A stretch of 64,000 nt of DNA from Curtobacterium sp. L6-1 (GCF_018885305.1 NZ_CP076544.1:3338815-3402814); one strand, 5' to 3'; counted from the first letter of the stretch, positions 23,478 through 32,238 are shown. A program made the numbers and translations. Notes: generated from the letters alone by a model not told the origin.

Positions 23478-26400
23478 GTGTGGCGAGTGGACAGGGCGAC
23501 TGATGACGGGGACGACGTGAACGACGACGCCTCGGTCGAGGGTGCCGACCTGCCCGACGAGCAGTCACCGCTGCGCCCCGAGCTCCAGGTCACCAGCCCG
23601 CACGCGATCAGCCTCGGCGATCCCCGCCTGACCGCGGGCAACGCCGCCGAGCCCGCTTGGGACGCCTGGCGGGAACAGCTCGCCGGCGTCGGCGGGACGA
23701 GCCCGCTCGTGCACTTCGCCGACCACCCCCGCGGTCGCATCGAGCTCTCGACGACGCACCCGGGTGGCCTCGCCCAGTTCATCACCGGCAAGACGACGCT
23801 GCTCTCCAGCCTGATCCGCGACGAGGTCGCCCTCCGCGCCGCCCGCGTCGCCGCCGGGCACGTCGAGGCGAAGGGCACCGAGCTCGCCACCGTCCGCGGC
23901 ATCGACGCCGTCAAGCTGGGCATCGGCATCGCCGACTGGCAGCACGGCGACGAGCACTTCCGCGGTCCGGTGCTGCTCCGCCCGCTCGCGATCCGCCGCC
24001 ACGGCCGTGACTTCGAGGTCCGTCTGCTCGGCGAACCCGTCCTCAACCCCGGACTGTCCGACGCACTGCGTGAGCAGTTCGGCGTGACCCTCGACGCGCA
24101 GTCGTTCGTCGCGCTCGCGCAGCAGGACGGCTCGTTCACGCCCAACCCGGTGATCGACCGGCTCCGTGGGCTGACCGCGCACATCCCGGGATTCTCCGTC
24201 CACGCCCGCCTGGTCGTGTCCACGTTCGCCGAGGTCGCGACCGGCCTGGTCGAGGACACCGAGGACCTGGCGCACCCCGTCCTCGACGCGCTCGCCGGCA
24301 ACCCGAGCGCCAAGTGGCAGGTCGAGCAGTCGTACCACCCGGTCGAGCAGACGCCGTCCGACGAGCGCAGCCCCGAGACCGACACGCTCCTCCTCGACGC
24401 CGACGACGAGCAGGAGAACGTGATCGCGCAGATCACGGCCGGCAACTCCATCGTCGTGAAGACGCTGCCCGGCACGGGCGGCACGCAGACCATCGTCAAC
24501 GCGCTCGGCGGCCTGGTCGCCGCGAACAAGCGCGTCCTCGTGGTGAGCCCGCGACGGGCCACGCTCCGCGGCATCGCCGCCCGCTTCGGTGAGGTGCACC
24601 TGCCCGGTGTCGCCGTCACGCCGGGCACCCTCCGCCGCGACGTCGTCCGCGCGATCGCCCGGAACGAGAAGGCGAGCCGTCCGAACCTGCGCGAGGTCGA
24701 CGACGCCCTCGTCCGCCTGCGCAAGGTCCTCACCGACTACCGCGGCGCCCTGACCCGCACCGACCCCGACTTCGGCGTCAGCGTGCTCGACTGCCTCGTC
24801 GAGCTGTCGCGCCTGTCGCTCCTGCCGGTCGCGCCGTCCACCACCGCCCGCCTGTCGAAGCAGTCCGTCGTCTCGATGGTCAGCGGTCGCGCCCGCGTCG
24901 CCGAGACCATGGTGAGCGCCGCCAACCTCGGCGAGTTCCGCTACGGCCCGGACGACTCGCCCTGGTACGGCGCGAAGTTCACCTCGAGCGACGGTGCCCA
25001 GCGCGCCCACCGGACCGCGCAGGAACTCGACGGCGGGGCGCTCCCGGCCCTCCTGCAGCGTGCGCACGACCTCGTCGCCTCGACGCACATGCGGCAGTTC
25101 ACGACGATCAACGAGCTCGGCATCTACCTGCGCCTGCTCACCGAGATCCGGGACACCCTCGACCGCTTCCTGCCCGTCGTCTTCGACCGCTCGGTGTCCG
25201 AGCTGGTCGCCGCGACCGCCCCGCGTGGCGAGGGCGCCCCGATGTCGAGCACGAACCGCCGCCGGCTGAAGAAGCTCGCGCGGGAGTACGTCCGTCCGGG
25301 CGTGCACGTGTCCGACCTGCACGAGGCCCTGACCCGCGTGCAGCAGCAGCGGGTCCTCTGGCAGCGCTACGTCGCCGCCGGCGTGAACCCCGAGGTCCCC
25401 ACCGGCATCGCCGACGTCCAGGTCCTGTTCTCGAACGTCGTCCAGGACCTCGCACGCCTCGACGAGCCGCTCGGCCGCACCAGCCGCGACCAGCAGCTCG
25501 CGAACCTGCCGATCGACCAGCTCGTGCCGACGATCGCCGAACTCGCGGCCGAGTCCGACGTCCTGCACAACCTGCAGGAGCGCACCGAGCTCATGCAGAC
25601 CCTCCGCGACCTGCAGCTCGAGCCCCTGCTGACGGACCTGGCGAACCGCCACGTGCCCGACGTGCAGGTCCCCGCCGAGCTCGAGCTCGCCTGGTGGCAG
25701 TCCGCCCTCGAGACCATGCTCGAGTCGGACCGGGCACTCCTCGGCGCGAACACCGACATGCTCGACCGGGTCGAGGCCGACTTCCGCCTCGTCGACGACG
25801 CGCACGCGGCCGGGGTCTCCCAGGGCCTGGCGTGGCAGCTCGCCGAGAACTGGAAGGTCGGGCTCGTCGACTGGCCGGAGGAGTCCGCCGCGCTGAAGAC
25901 GCAGCTCAAGGAGGGTGCGATCACCTCGCGCCTGCTGCACGACTCCGCGCCGCACCTGTCCCGTGCCATCGCGCCGGTCTGGCTCGCCTCGCCGTACGAG
26001 GTCGCGCACATCGCCGACACGATGCCGTTCGACACCGTGATCCTGGTCGACGCCGGTGCGGTCACGATCGCCGAGACCGTCGGCGCCGTCCGCCGTGCCC
26101 GCCAGACCGTCGTGTTCGGCGACCCGGTCACGCAGACGCCGTCACCGTTCCGCATCGCCGTCGACCCCGAGCACCGTGCCCTGCAGGTGGACGAGGAGAC
26201 GCTCGACGCGCTGCACGCCGACTCGGCGCTGGCGAAGCTCTCGACGCTGCTGCCGACCCTCTCGCTCACCCGCTCGTACCGTGCCGGCGGCGAGGACCTG
26301 GCGGAGCTCGTCAACCGCCGGTTCTACGGCGGCCGCATCGAGTCGCTGCCGTGGGCCGGGTCGTTCCTCGGCCACGGGTCCATCGCGCTCGACTACGTCA

Positions 26401-27269
26401 GCGAGGGCAAGGCCGTCCCCGACCCCGAGTCCGGAGCGGTCGAGAGCGTCGACGCCGAGGTGGACCGCGTCGTCCGCCACGTCATCGAGCACGCCCGGAC
26501 CCGACCGACCGAGTCGCTCATGGTCATCACGGCCTCGGCGAAGCACGCGGTCCGCGTCGAGCAGGCCGTCCTCGCCGCCGCGCAGGGCCACAAGGACCTC
26601 ACCGAGTTCGTCATCGGCGACCGTCCCGAGCCGTTCATCGTCGCCACGCTCGAGCAGTCCGTGGCGCAGAGCCGCGACCGGGTCGTGTTCTCGATCGGGT
26701 ACGGCCGCACGCCGCACGGCCGCGTCCTGCGCGACTTCGGTCCGCTCGGCAAGCCCGGCGGGGAGCGGCTGCTCGCGGTCGCGATGACCCGTGCCCGCCG
26801 CTCGATGGTCATCGTCACCTGCTTCCAGCCGTCGGACATCGAGGCCGAGCGCATGGGCCACGGCACCGTCGCCCTCGCCGAGATCCTGGCCGAGGTCCGC
26901 GCCCGCACCACCGCCGAGTACGTTCCGGACGACTCCGACCCGCTGCTCGTCGACCTCGCCCGGCGGCTCGAGATGCGCGGCATACCGGTCGCGCTCGGAC
27001 ACCGCGGCAAGCTCGGCCTGGTCGCCGCGCACGGCGGTGTCTGCGTGACGATCGAGACCGACGCGTCGCTCGTGCGCGGATCGCTCCGGGAGTCCCTGCG
27101 CCTCCGCCCCGAGGTCCTGCGTCGACTCGGCTGGCACTACGTGCGCGTGCACGCGTTCCAGCTGTTCTCCGACCCGGACCGGGTGGCGAACACGGTCGCG
27201 CAGGTGCTCGGCGTCGACCGCGGTGCCACGCAGGAGATCTCGATCCCGCCGGTCCCCGCTCGTCGATGA
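23478..27269 (+). CDS. Large helicase-like P-loop protein with degenerate Walker motifs and a C-terminal MTES_1575-like domain
   Basis: A 1263-residue protein resembling the superfamily 1 (Upf1/Dna2-like) proteins of Microbacteriaceae. The start was set by the -10 element; the open frame extends upstream without meaning. Walker A is PGTGGTQT near residue 333, where the Lys expected before Thr is absent; Walker B is ILVDAGA near 858, where DEA(S/A) is expected. Later helicase blocks are clearer: SLTRSYRAG, FSIGYGRTPHG and AVAMTRARRS (near 1100). The last 90 residues (GIPVALG...VTIETDAS...LRRLGWHYVRVHAFQLFSDP) resemble the PD-(D/E)xK-like MTES_1575 domain, again with an acidic residue apparently lost. 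The protein may thus be a structural or DNA/RNA-binding relative rather than an active helicase-nuclease. Confidence 0.75.
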   Translation: MWRVDRATDDGDDVNDDASVEGADLPDEQSPLRPELQVTSPHAISLGDPRLTAGNAAEPAWDAWREQLAGVGGTSPLVHFADHPRGRIELSTTHPGGLAQFITGKTTLLSSLIRDEVALRAARVAAGHVEAKGTELATVRGIDAVKLGIGIADWQHGDEHFRGPVLLRPLAIRRHGRDFEVRLLGEPVLNPGLSDALREQFGVTLDAQSFVALAQQDGSFTPNPVIDRLRGLTAHIPGFSVHARLVVSTFAEVATGLVEDTEDLAHPVLDALAGNPSAKWQVEQSYHPVEQTPSDERSPETDTLLLDADDEQENVIAQITAGNSIVVKTLPGTGGTQTIVNALGGLVAANKRVLVVSPRRATLRGIAARFGEVHLPGVAVTPGTLRRDVVRAIARNEKASRPNLREVDDALVRLRKVLTDYRGALTRTDPDFGVSVLDCLVELSRLSLLPVAPSTTARLSKQSVVSMVSGRARVAETMVSAANLGEFRYGPDDSPWYGAKFTSSDGAQRAHRTAQELDGGALPALLQRAHDLVASTHMRQFTTINELGIYLRLLTEIRDTLDRFLPVVFDRSVSELVAATAPRGEGAPMSSTNRRRLKKLAREYVRPGVHVSDLHEALTRVQQQRVLWQRYVAAGVNPEVPTGIADVQVLFSNVVQDLARLDEPLGRTSRDQQLANLPIDQLVPTIAELAAESDVLHNLQERTELMQTLRDLQLEPLLTDLANRHVPDVQVPAELELAWWQSALETMLESDRALLGANTDMLDRVEADFRLVDDAHAAGVSQGLAWQLAENWKVGLVDWPEESAALKTQLKEGAITSRLLHDSAPHLSRAIAPVWLASPYEVAHIADTMPFDTVILVDAGAVTIAETVGAVRRARQTVVFGDPVTQTPSPFRIAVDPEHRALQVDEETLDALHADSALAKLSTLLPTLSLTRSYRAGGEDLAELVNRRFYGGRIESLPWAGSFLGHGSIALDYVSEGKAVPDPESGAVESVDAEVDRVVRHVIEHARTRPTESLMVITASAKHAVRVEQAVLAAAQGHKDLTEFVIGDRPEPFIVATLEQSVAQSRDRVVFSIGYGRTPHGRVLRDFGPLGKPGGERLLAVAMTRARRSMVIVTCFQPSDIEAERMGHGTVALAEILAEVRARTTAEYVPDDSDPLLVDLARRLEMRGIPVALGHRGKLGLVAAHGGVCVTIETDASLVRGSLRESLRLRPEVLRRLGWHYVRVHAFQLFSDPDRVANTVAQVLGVDRGATQEISIPPVPARR

Positions 27270-27637
27270 CGGCTCGTCCGTCGCGTCGGGCCGCCCGCCC
27301 GGCGGGGCCGGTCACGGCCACCACCGACCAGCTCACCGGCACGTGGACGCCCGCCGCGACCGACCCGCCCGTCGCGACCGACCAGGCCGGGGCGGCCGAC
27401 CCGACCGGGGCGGCCGGCCGACCGACGCCGACCACCCCGCCGACGGGAGCGTCGTCGACGACGGTGGGCGAGCCTCCCGAGCGGTCCCGGCCGGGAGGCG
27501 CGACCCGCGCGGGCAGACGCGTCACCACCCAGCCGGTGCCGGGCAGCGACCCGACCCCCGCACCGGAGCCCGCGCGGCACGGGGACGGCGAGAACGACGA
27601 CCGCCTGCTCCGCGACCGGCCGCCGCACTGGGGCTGA
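27266..27637 (+). CDS. Small Pro/Thr/Ala-rich protein coupled to the helicase-like gene
   Basis: A 123-residue low-complexity protein whose ATG overlaps the helicase-like stop codon (ATGA). Only its last dozen residues (GENDDRLLRDRPPHW) look conserved; the rest is disordered by composition. No domain is recognised. Being coupled to the helicase-like gene, it could be a partner or a tail that once belonged to it. TACGCT at 27641-27646 follows and may serve the next gene. Confidence 0.55.
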   Translation: MTARPSRRAARPAGPVTATTDQLTGTWTPAATDPPVATDQAGAADPTGAAGRPTPTTPPTGASSTTVGEPPERSRPGGATRAGRRVTTQPVPGSDPTPAPEPARHGDGENDDRLLRDRPPHWG

Positions 27638-27677
27638 CCGGTACGCTGGGGATCCGACCCCCGAACGGAAGCGTGTG

Positions 27678-28265
27678 ATGACGGACCCCTCCCGGCGGCG
27701 CCGGCCCGACTGGCAGACGTGGCCGAACCTCATCACGCTGGTGCGCTTCGTCCTCATCCCCGTCTACGTCGGACTCGTGGTCGCGGGGCACCCCGGGTGG
27801 GCGCTGACGTCGCTCGTCGTCCTCGGGGTGAGCGACTGGGCGGACGGGTTCCTCGCGCGGCGACTGCACCAGGAGTCCGCACTCGGCAAGGTGCTCGACC
27901 CCGTCGCCGACCGGCTGGCCATCGTCGCGATCGTGCTCTCGCTCGTGCTCGTCGGGCTGCTGCCGTGGATCGTCGTGGTGATCGTGCTGGCCGTCGACGT
28001 GGCGCTGGTCGCCCTCTCGAGCGCGTGGTTCCGCGGCAACCCGGACCTCCGCGTGACGTGGACGGGCAAGATCCGGTCCGCGCTGCTGTTCATCGGGCTG
28101 CCGGTGCTGCTGTTCTCGTCGACCTCGGTGGCTGCGGACCACGAGTGGATCCGGAACATCGCGCTCGTGTTCGTCTGGCTCGGAACGATCGGCCACGTGC
28201 TGGCCGGGCTGCAGTACGCGGCGGAGATGTCCCGGAAGCACCGGACGCAGCGCGCTCCGGCGTAG
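27678..28265 (+). CDS. CDP-alcohol phosphatidyltransferase, PgsA-like
   Basis: A 195-residue membrane protein (196 if the adjacent GTG at 27675 is used). The family motif D-x2-DG-x2-AR-x8-G-x3-D-x3-D is intact as SDWADGFLARRLHQESALGKVLDPVADR in short pieces: DWADG, ARRL, GKVLDPVADR. Five or six hydrophobic segments follow the N-terminal region WPNLITLVRFVLIPVY, typical of phosphatidylglycerophosphate or phosphatidylinositol-phosphate synthases. It transfers a phosphatidyl group from CDP-diacylglycerol to an alcohol phosphate at the inner face of the membrane. The exact acceptor cannot be assigned. Confidence 0.9.
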   Translation: MTDPSRRRRPDWQTWPNLITLVRFVLIPVYVGLVVAGHPGWALTSLVVLGVSDWADGFLARRLHQESALGKVLDPVADRLAIVAIVLSLVLVGLLPWIVVVIVLAVDVALVALSSAWFRGNPDLRVTWTGKIRSALLFIGLPVLLFSSTSVAADHEWIRNIALVFVWLGTIGHVLAGLQYAAEMSRKHRTQRAPA

Positions 28266-28340
28266 CGCGGGCGCGGGCGCGGCGGCGGCCCGGAGGCGGC
28301 GGCCGGAGGCGGCGGCCGGAGGCGGCCGGGCGGGGGCCGA

Positions 28341-28877
28341 GGTCGCACGACATGCCGCTCATGTCCCCGGGAAGCGGCGTGTCCTGCGACCCCGGCGTCC
28401 GGCCCGCGGCACGTCGTGCGACTTCGCTGAGGGGAGGCCCGCCGCGCCAGTGCGACGCCCGTCCCGTGCCGCCACACCCGGCGCTCGGCGCCGAGGTCGC
28501 ACGAACTGCCGCCGAACCCTTCTCGGGGCGGCAGTTCGTGCGACCTCGGTGTTCGGCCGCGGCATGTCGTGCGACCGCGGCGTTGAGCCCGCGGCATGTC
28601 GTGCGACCCCGGCAAGCGGCGCCCCGAGCCTCGCCGCCACTCCCGGTAGGCGACGTCGAGGTCGCACGATCAGCCGCCGAACCCCTCGCAACGCAGCGGT
28701 TCGTGCGACGCGGGCGTCTGGCGGGCGGCGGGTTGCGCGACCTCGGCGGGGGCCGACGTCTGGGGAGGCACGCCCGGGGAACGGCGTCGAGGTCGCACGG
28801 TCTGCCGCGGACCCTCTCGGGAGGCGTCAGGTCGTGCGACCTCGCTGGGCGGTCGGCGGCGTGTTGCGCGACCTCGG
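28341..28877. repeat. Cluster of short inverted-repeat units built on GTCGCACGA
   Basis: The 657 bases between two genes hold no supportable ORF but many copies of one motif. Forward (GGTCGCACGA) at 28341, 28495, 28660 and, with a final G, 28791; inverse (TCGTGCGAC) at 28414, 28536, 28567, 28599, 28701 and 28832; weaker ones (TGCGCGACCTCGGC) near 28735 and 28865. Two units form long hairpins; the best has perfect 19-base arms at 28492-28510 and 28530-28548. Confidence 0.85.
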
Positions 28878-28923
28878 CCGGGGCGGCGACACGAACCCCG
28901 CGCGGCCGCCGACTGCGCAGGCG

Positions 28924-29433
28924 CTAGAGCTTCGTCGTCCCCGCGATGCCGGGGCCCTCCGGCTCGCTCGGCGGGGCGACGTGGGCGCCTCCACCGGTCC
29001 CGCCGACGGCGGCGTCGCCACCCTGCTGGGCACGGAGCAGGTCGCGGATCTCGACGAGCACCTCGACGTCGGTGGGCGGGACGTCCTGCGGTGTCTGCTC
29101 CTCGTTGTTCTTCACCCGGTCGAAGGCGACCTTCTTGAGGTGGTTCACCGGCACGACGAGCGCGAAGTACACGACCGCGGCGACGATGACGAAGTTGATG
29201 ACGGCGCCGATGACCGAGCCGAACATCAGCGGAGCGTGCCCGCCCGAGACGGTGGGGATCTTCCAGATCAGGGCCTTGTCCAGGCTCGACGCGTTGAACA
29301 CCGCACCGATGAGCGGGTTGATGATCGCGTTGACGATGCTCGTGACGATGGCGGTGAACGCGGCACCGATGACCACTGCGACCGCCAGGTCGATGACGTT
29401 GCCGCGGAGCAGGAACTCCTTGAAGCCCTTCAC
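28924..29433 (-). CDS. mscL: Large-conductance mechanosensitive channel
   Basis: A 169-residue membrane protein. The N-terminal block GFKEFLLRGNVIDLAVAVVIGAAF in parts (FKEFLLRGNVIDLAVAV) is the amphipathic S1 and pore-lining first helix of MscL; the second helix follows at FGSVIGAVINFVIVAAVVYF. The pentameric channel opens when membrane tension rises and releases solutes on osmotic downshock. GTG start with AGAAGGGG upstream. The C-terminal extension of about 40 residues after the cytosolic helix (VGGTGGGAHVAPP) is longer than usual. Confidence 0.97.
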   Translation of the reverse strand: MKGFKEFLLRGNVIDLAVAVVIGAAFTAIVTSIVNAIINPLIGAVFNASSLDKALIWKIPTVSGGHAPLMFGSVIGAVINFVIVAAVVYFALVVPVNHLKKVAFDRVKNNEEQTPQDVPPTDVEVLVEIRDLLRAQQGGDAAVGGTGGGAHVAPPSEPEGPGIAGTTKL

Positions 29434-29507
29434 GCGAGCCCCCCTTCTGTCGTGGACGGCCGCCGGGAGGCGGCCCGGTCCAACCTATCCAGGAGGCGCG
29501 GGGTGGG

Positions 29508-29909
29508 TCAGGACGCGGACGATCCGCCCGACGACGATCCGCCCGACGACGAGCCGGACGAGCCGGACCCCGACGACGACGCTCCCGACGAAGACGACCC
29601 GGACCCGGACGACCCGGACCCGGAGGAGCCGGACCCGGAGGACCCGGACCCGGACGAGCCCGACCCGGACCCCGACGACCCCGACCCGGACGATCCCGAC
29701 CCGGACCCCCCGCTGCCCGCACCCTTCGGCGTCGCACGCGAGTCCGTCCGGTAGAAGCCCCCACCGTTGAAGGTCACCCCCACCGGCGAGAACACCTTCC
29801 GCAGCACTCCACCGCAGACCGGGCACTCTGTCAGTGCGTCGTCGGAGAAGGCCTGCTTGATGTCGAACGCGTTGTCGCACTCGGTGCAGCGGTACGAGTA
29901 GGTGGGCAC
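29508..29909 (-). CDS. FmdB-type zinc-ribbon protein with long Ser/Gly tail
   Basis: A 133-residue protein. The first 55 residues are a zinc ribbon, PTYSYRCTECDNAFDIKQ.F and ECPVCGG with KVFSPVGVTFNGGGFYRTD, the standard FmdB signature. The remaining 70 residues are almost pure Ser/Gly in units such as GSGSSGSGSS. GTG at 29909 lies one base from the stop of the folate gene, so they are co-transcribed. FmdB proteins are proposed regulators of amide or methylotrophic genes, but in actinobacteria they are uncharacterised. The Ser/Gly tract is encoded by tandem DNA repeats that should vary in length between strains. Confidence 0.88.
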   Translation of the reverse strand: MPTYSYRCTECDNAFDIKQAFSDDALTECPVCGGVLRKVFSPVGVTFNGGGFYRTDSRATPKGAGSGGSGSGSSGSGSSGSGSGSSGSGSSGSGSSGSGSSGSGSSSSGASSSGSGSSGSSSGGSSSGGSSAS

Positions 29910-29910
29910 G

Positions 29911-30495
29911 TCAGCTCCGGAACGTGATGATGCGCGACGGCGTGATGATGCCGTCCACGGGTTCGTCGTGGGCTTCGCGCGGGACCTCGTCGAGGTACTC
30001 CGCATCGAACACCACAGCATAGACGGGCGGGCGGTTCGCCATGGACCCGAGGGTCTTGTCGTAGTACCCGCGGCCCCAGCCCATCCGGACGCCGTCGTGC
30101 CCGACCGCGGCGGCCGGGGCGAGGATCGCGTCGACGTCGTTGATCGCCAGGGGGGAGAGGACCTCGCCGACGACCTCGGGCATCCCGAACAGGCCCTCGC
30201 GCTCCGACGAGCCGTCGCCGACCGCCCAGTCGAGCAGGCCGTCCTCACGGGTCACGGGCAGCAGGACGCGGATGCCCCGGTCGAACGCCCAGTTCAGGAA
30301 GGGGCGGACGTCGGGCTCGTCCGGCGCCGACAGGTACAGCGCGACGGAGGTGATCTGACGCTCCTCGACGAAGCGCTGCAGCGTCGCCGTCAGGGCGAGG
30401 GAGTCGGTGTCGCGTTCGGTCGAGGTCCGGCTGCGCCGCCGCTGCCGGAGGTCGGCTCGCAGGGCGCGCTTCTCGTTCCCGAGATCGGCGGTCAT
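29911..30495 (-). CDS. 5-formyltetrahydrofolate cyclo-ligase
   Basis: A 194-residue enzyme of the 5-FCL family, which converts 5-formyl-THF to 5,10-methenyl-THF with ATP. Diagnostic block MGWGRGYYDKTL near residue 140 is intact, preceded by ILAPAAAVGHDGVR and the basic N-terminal helix KRALRADLRQRRRS. ATG at 30495 is set by TACACT seven bases upstream on the minus strand. It starts an operon with the FmdB gene and is divergent from galU. Confidence 0.93.
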   Translation of the reverse strand: MTADLGNEKRALRADLRQRRRSRTSTERDTDSLALTATLQRFVEERQITSVALYLSAPDEPDVRPFLNWAFDRGIRVLLPVTREDGLLDWAVGDGSSEREGLFGMPEVVGEVLSPLAINDVDAILAPAAAVGHDGVRMGWGRGYYDKTLGSMANRPPVYAVVFDAEYLDEVPREAHDEPVDGIITPSRIITFRS

Positions 30496-30502
30496 GGCGA
30501 CG

Positions 30503-30508
30503 AGTGTA
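30503..30508 (-). promoter_or_regulatory. -10 element of the 5-FCL/FmdB operon, leaderless type
   Basis: Reads TACACT on the minus strand, seven bases before ATG. Confidence 0.6.
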
Positions 30509-30558
30509 GCGAGCACGGGTGATGCGGCTTCCCGCCGATCTCCCTGTCCTCCTATCCG

Positions 30559-30592
30559 TTGACATGCCCGTGAAGGGGGATTCGGATACGGT
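30559..30592 (+). promoter_or_regulatory. Promoter of galU
   Basis: TTGACA at 30559-30564 is a consensus -35. TACGGT (30587-30592), six bases before ATG, is a leaderless-type -10 but lies 22 bases from TTGACA; GGATAC (30584-30589) at 19 bases is an alternative pairing. Either way the transcript has almost no leader. Confidence 0.55.
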
Positions 30593-30598
30593 CTGCCC

Positions 30599-31489
30599 AT
30601 GGGCTTCCAGATTTCGAAGGCCGTGATCCCCGCCGCAGGGCTGGGCACGCGCTTCCTCCCCGCGACCAAGGCGATGCCGAAGGAGATGCTCCCCGTCGTC
30701 GACAAGCCGGCCATCCAGTACGTGGTGGAAGAGGCCGTCGACGCCGGCCTCACCGACGTCCTCATGATCACCGGGCGCAACAAGAACGCGCTCGAGAACC
30801 ACTTCGACCACGTCTCGGAGCTCGAGGAGACCCTCAAGAAGAAGGGCGACCACGAGAAGCTCCAGAAGGTCAACCAGTCGACCGACCTCGCCGACATGCA
30901 CTACGTCCGTCAGGGCGACCCGCTCGGTCTCGGCCACGCGGTGCTCCGCGCGAAGATGCACGTCGGCCGCGAGCCGTTCGCCGTGCTCCTCGGTGACGAC
31001 ATCATCGACGCCCGGGACCCGCTGCTCAAGCGCATGATCGAGGTCCAGGGCGAGAAGAAGGCGACCATCGTCGCCCTGCTCGAGGTCCCGGAGTCGCAGA
31101 CCCACCTCTACGGCATCGCGACCGTCGAGGAGACCGACACCGACGACGTCGTGAAGATCACCGGCCTGGTCGAGAAGCCGGCCCAGGGCGAGGCACCCTC
31201 GAACCTGGCCATCATCGGCCGCTACGTCATCCGCCCCGAGGTCTTCGACGTCCTCGAGAAGCAGGAGCCGGGCAAGGGCGGCGAGATCCAGCTCACCGAC
31301 GCCCTGATGAAGATGGCGAGCGCCGAGGAATGGACAGGGGGCGTGTACGGCGTCGTGTTCCGTGGACGCCGCTACGACACCGGTGACAAACTCGACTACA
31401 TCAAGGCGATCGTGCAGCTCGCCTCGGACCGCGAGGACCTCGGCCCGGACCTCAAGTCCTGGCTCAAGGAGTTCAACGCGGGCGAATGA
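30599..31489 (+). CDS. galU: UTP-glucose-1-phosphate uridylyltransferase
   Basis: A 296-residue nucleotidyltransferase that makes UDP-glucose from glucose-1-phosphate and UTP. The nucleotide-binding start PAAGLGTRFLPATKAMPKEM is followed by LPVVDKPAIQYVVEEA, then GDPLGLGHAVLRAK, VLLGDDIID and VEKP, all family hallmarks. UDP-glucose feeds cell wall, glycogen and exopolysaccharide synthesis, including possibly the GT2 operon at 40-45 kb. ATG at 31486 of a longer downstream frame overlaps its stop codon, but a strong hairpin in between suggests transcription often ends here. Confidence 0.97.
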   Translation: MGFQISKAVIPAAGLGTRFLPATKAMPKEMLPVVDKPAIQYVVEEAVDAGLTDVLMITGRNKNALENHFDHVSELEETLKKKGDHEKLQKVNQSTDLADMHYVRQGDPLGLGHAVLRAKMHVGREPFAVLLGDDIIDARDPLLKRMIEVQGEKKATIVALLEVPESQTHLYGIATVEETDTDDVVKITGLVEKPAQGEAPSNLAIIGRYVIRPEVFDVLEKQEPGKGGEIQLTDALMKMASAEEWTGGVYGVVFRGRRYDTGDKLDYIKAIVQLASDREDLGPDLKSWLKEFNAGE

Positions 31490-31498
31490 GTCGACCCA

Positions 31499-31535
31499 TC
31501 CCGCACGGGCCCGGTGATCCCCGGCCCGTGCGGGA
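31499..31535 (+). terminator. GC hairpin after galU
   Basis: TCCCGCACGGGCC (31499-31511) pairs with GGCCCGTGCGGGA (31523-31535). There is no T tract. It argues for starting the acetyltransferase at 31579, after the hairpin. Confidence 0.6.
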
Positions 31536-31578
31536 CACCCGTCCCGCCGAGCGCGGGACCCCGGAGGAACCAGAAGCG

Positions 31579-32238
31579 ATGACGACGATCCCGACCCTCA
31601 CCCACGGGCGGGTCACCATCCGCCCCCTCCGGGTCCGCGACTCCCGCGACCTCGACCTCGCGCTGGCCGGCAACCGATCGTGGCTCCGCACCTGGGAGGC
31701 GACCAACCCCTCCGGACTCGCCTCGTCGGACGTCCGCGGCAGCATCCGCGCCCTGCAGTCGAACGCCCGGGCCGGGTTGGGCCTCCCGTTCGCCATGGAG
31801 CTCGACGGTCGCTTCGTCGGTCAGCTGAACGTGTCGGGCATCACGTACGGCTCGCTCGCGAGCGCCTCCATCGGCTACTGGGTGGTGCAGGACGCCGCCG
31901 GCCACAACGTGACGCCGACCGCCGTCGCGCTGGCGACCGACCACTGCTTCCGCACCGTCGGCATCCACCGGCTCGAGATCTGCATCCGTCCGGAGAACGC
32001 CCCGAGCCTGCGCGTGGTCGAGAAGCTCGGCTTCCGCTACGAGGGGCTCCGCCGCCGGTACATCCACATCAACGGGGACTGGCGCGACCACTTCTGCTTC
32101 GGCCTGGTCGCCGAGGAGGTCCGCGAGGGCGTCCTCGACCGCTGGGTGCGCGGACAGGTCCCGCACGGCGTGGGCAGCGTGCCGCCGGACGCGTGGGACG
32201 AGGCGGCCGTGCCGCTGCAGACCTCCCCGCGGGGCTGA
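31579..32238 (+). CDS. GNAT family acetyltransferase, RimJ-like
   Basis: A 219-residue protein. The GNAT core is recognisable: VTIRPLRVRDSRDL at the start, FVGQLNVSGITYGSLASASIGYWV, then VEKLGFRYEGLRRRYIHING near residue 150 and DHFCFGLV at the end. This is the RimJ/RimL-type pattern, N-terminal alanine or other amine acetylation with acetyl-CoA. An in-frame ATG at 31486 overlaps the galU stop but the intervening 31 residues are Pro/Arg-rich and include the hairpin. The C-terminal tail of about 35 residues is acidic. Confidence 0.88.
   Translation: MTTIPTLTHGRVTIRPLRVRDSRDLDLALAGNRSWLRTWEATNPSGLASSDVRGSIRALQSNARAGLGLPFAMELDGRFVGQLNVSGITYGSLASASIGYWVVQDAAGHNVTPTAVALATDHCFRTVGIHRLEICIRPENAPSLRVVEKLGFRYEGLRRRYIHINGDWRDHFCFGLVAEEVREGVLDRWVRGQVPHGVGSVPPDAWDEAAVPLQTSPRG

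Noticed and set aside
28341..28877. CRISPR or tRNA-like array at the GTCGCACGA cluster
   Set aside because: Spacers vary in length, motifs occur in both orientations, and no cas genes or tRNA shape are present.
28450..29754. A 434-codon plus-strand frame ending in an Asp/Pro/Glu-rich tract
   Set aside because: It runs through the repeat cluster and antisense to mscL and FmdB; the acidic tract is only the complement of the Ser/Gly repeats.
31486..31578. Earlier ATG for the acetyltransferase, overlapping the galU stop
   Set aside because: The extra 31 residues are Pro/Arg-rich and include a strong hairpin; the GNAT fold begins at 31579. The overlap could still be real, so the start is not certain.
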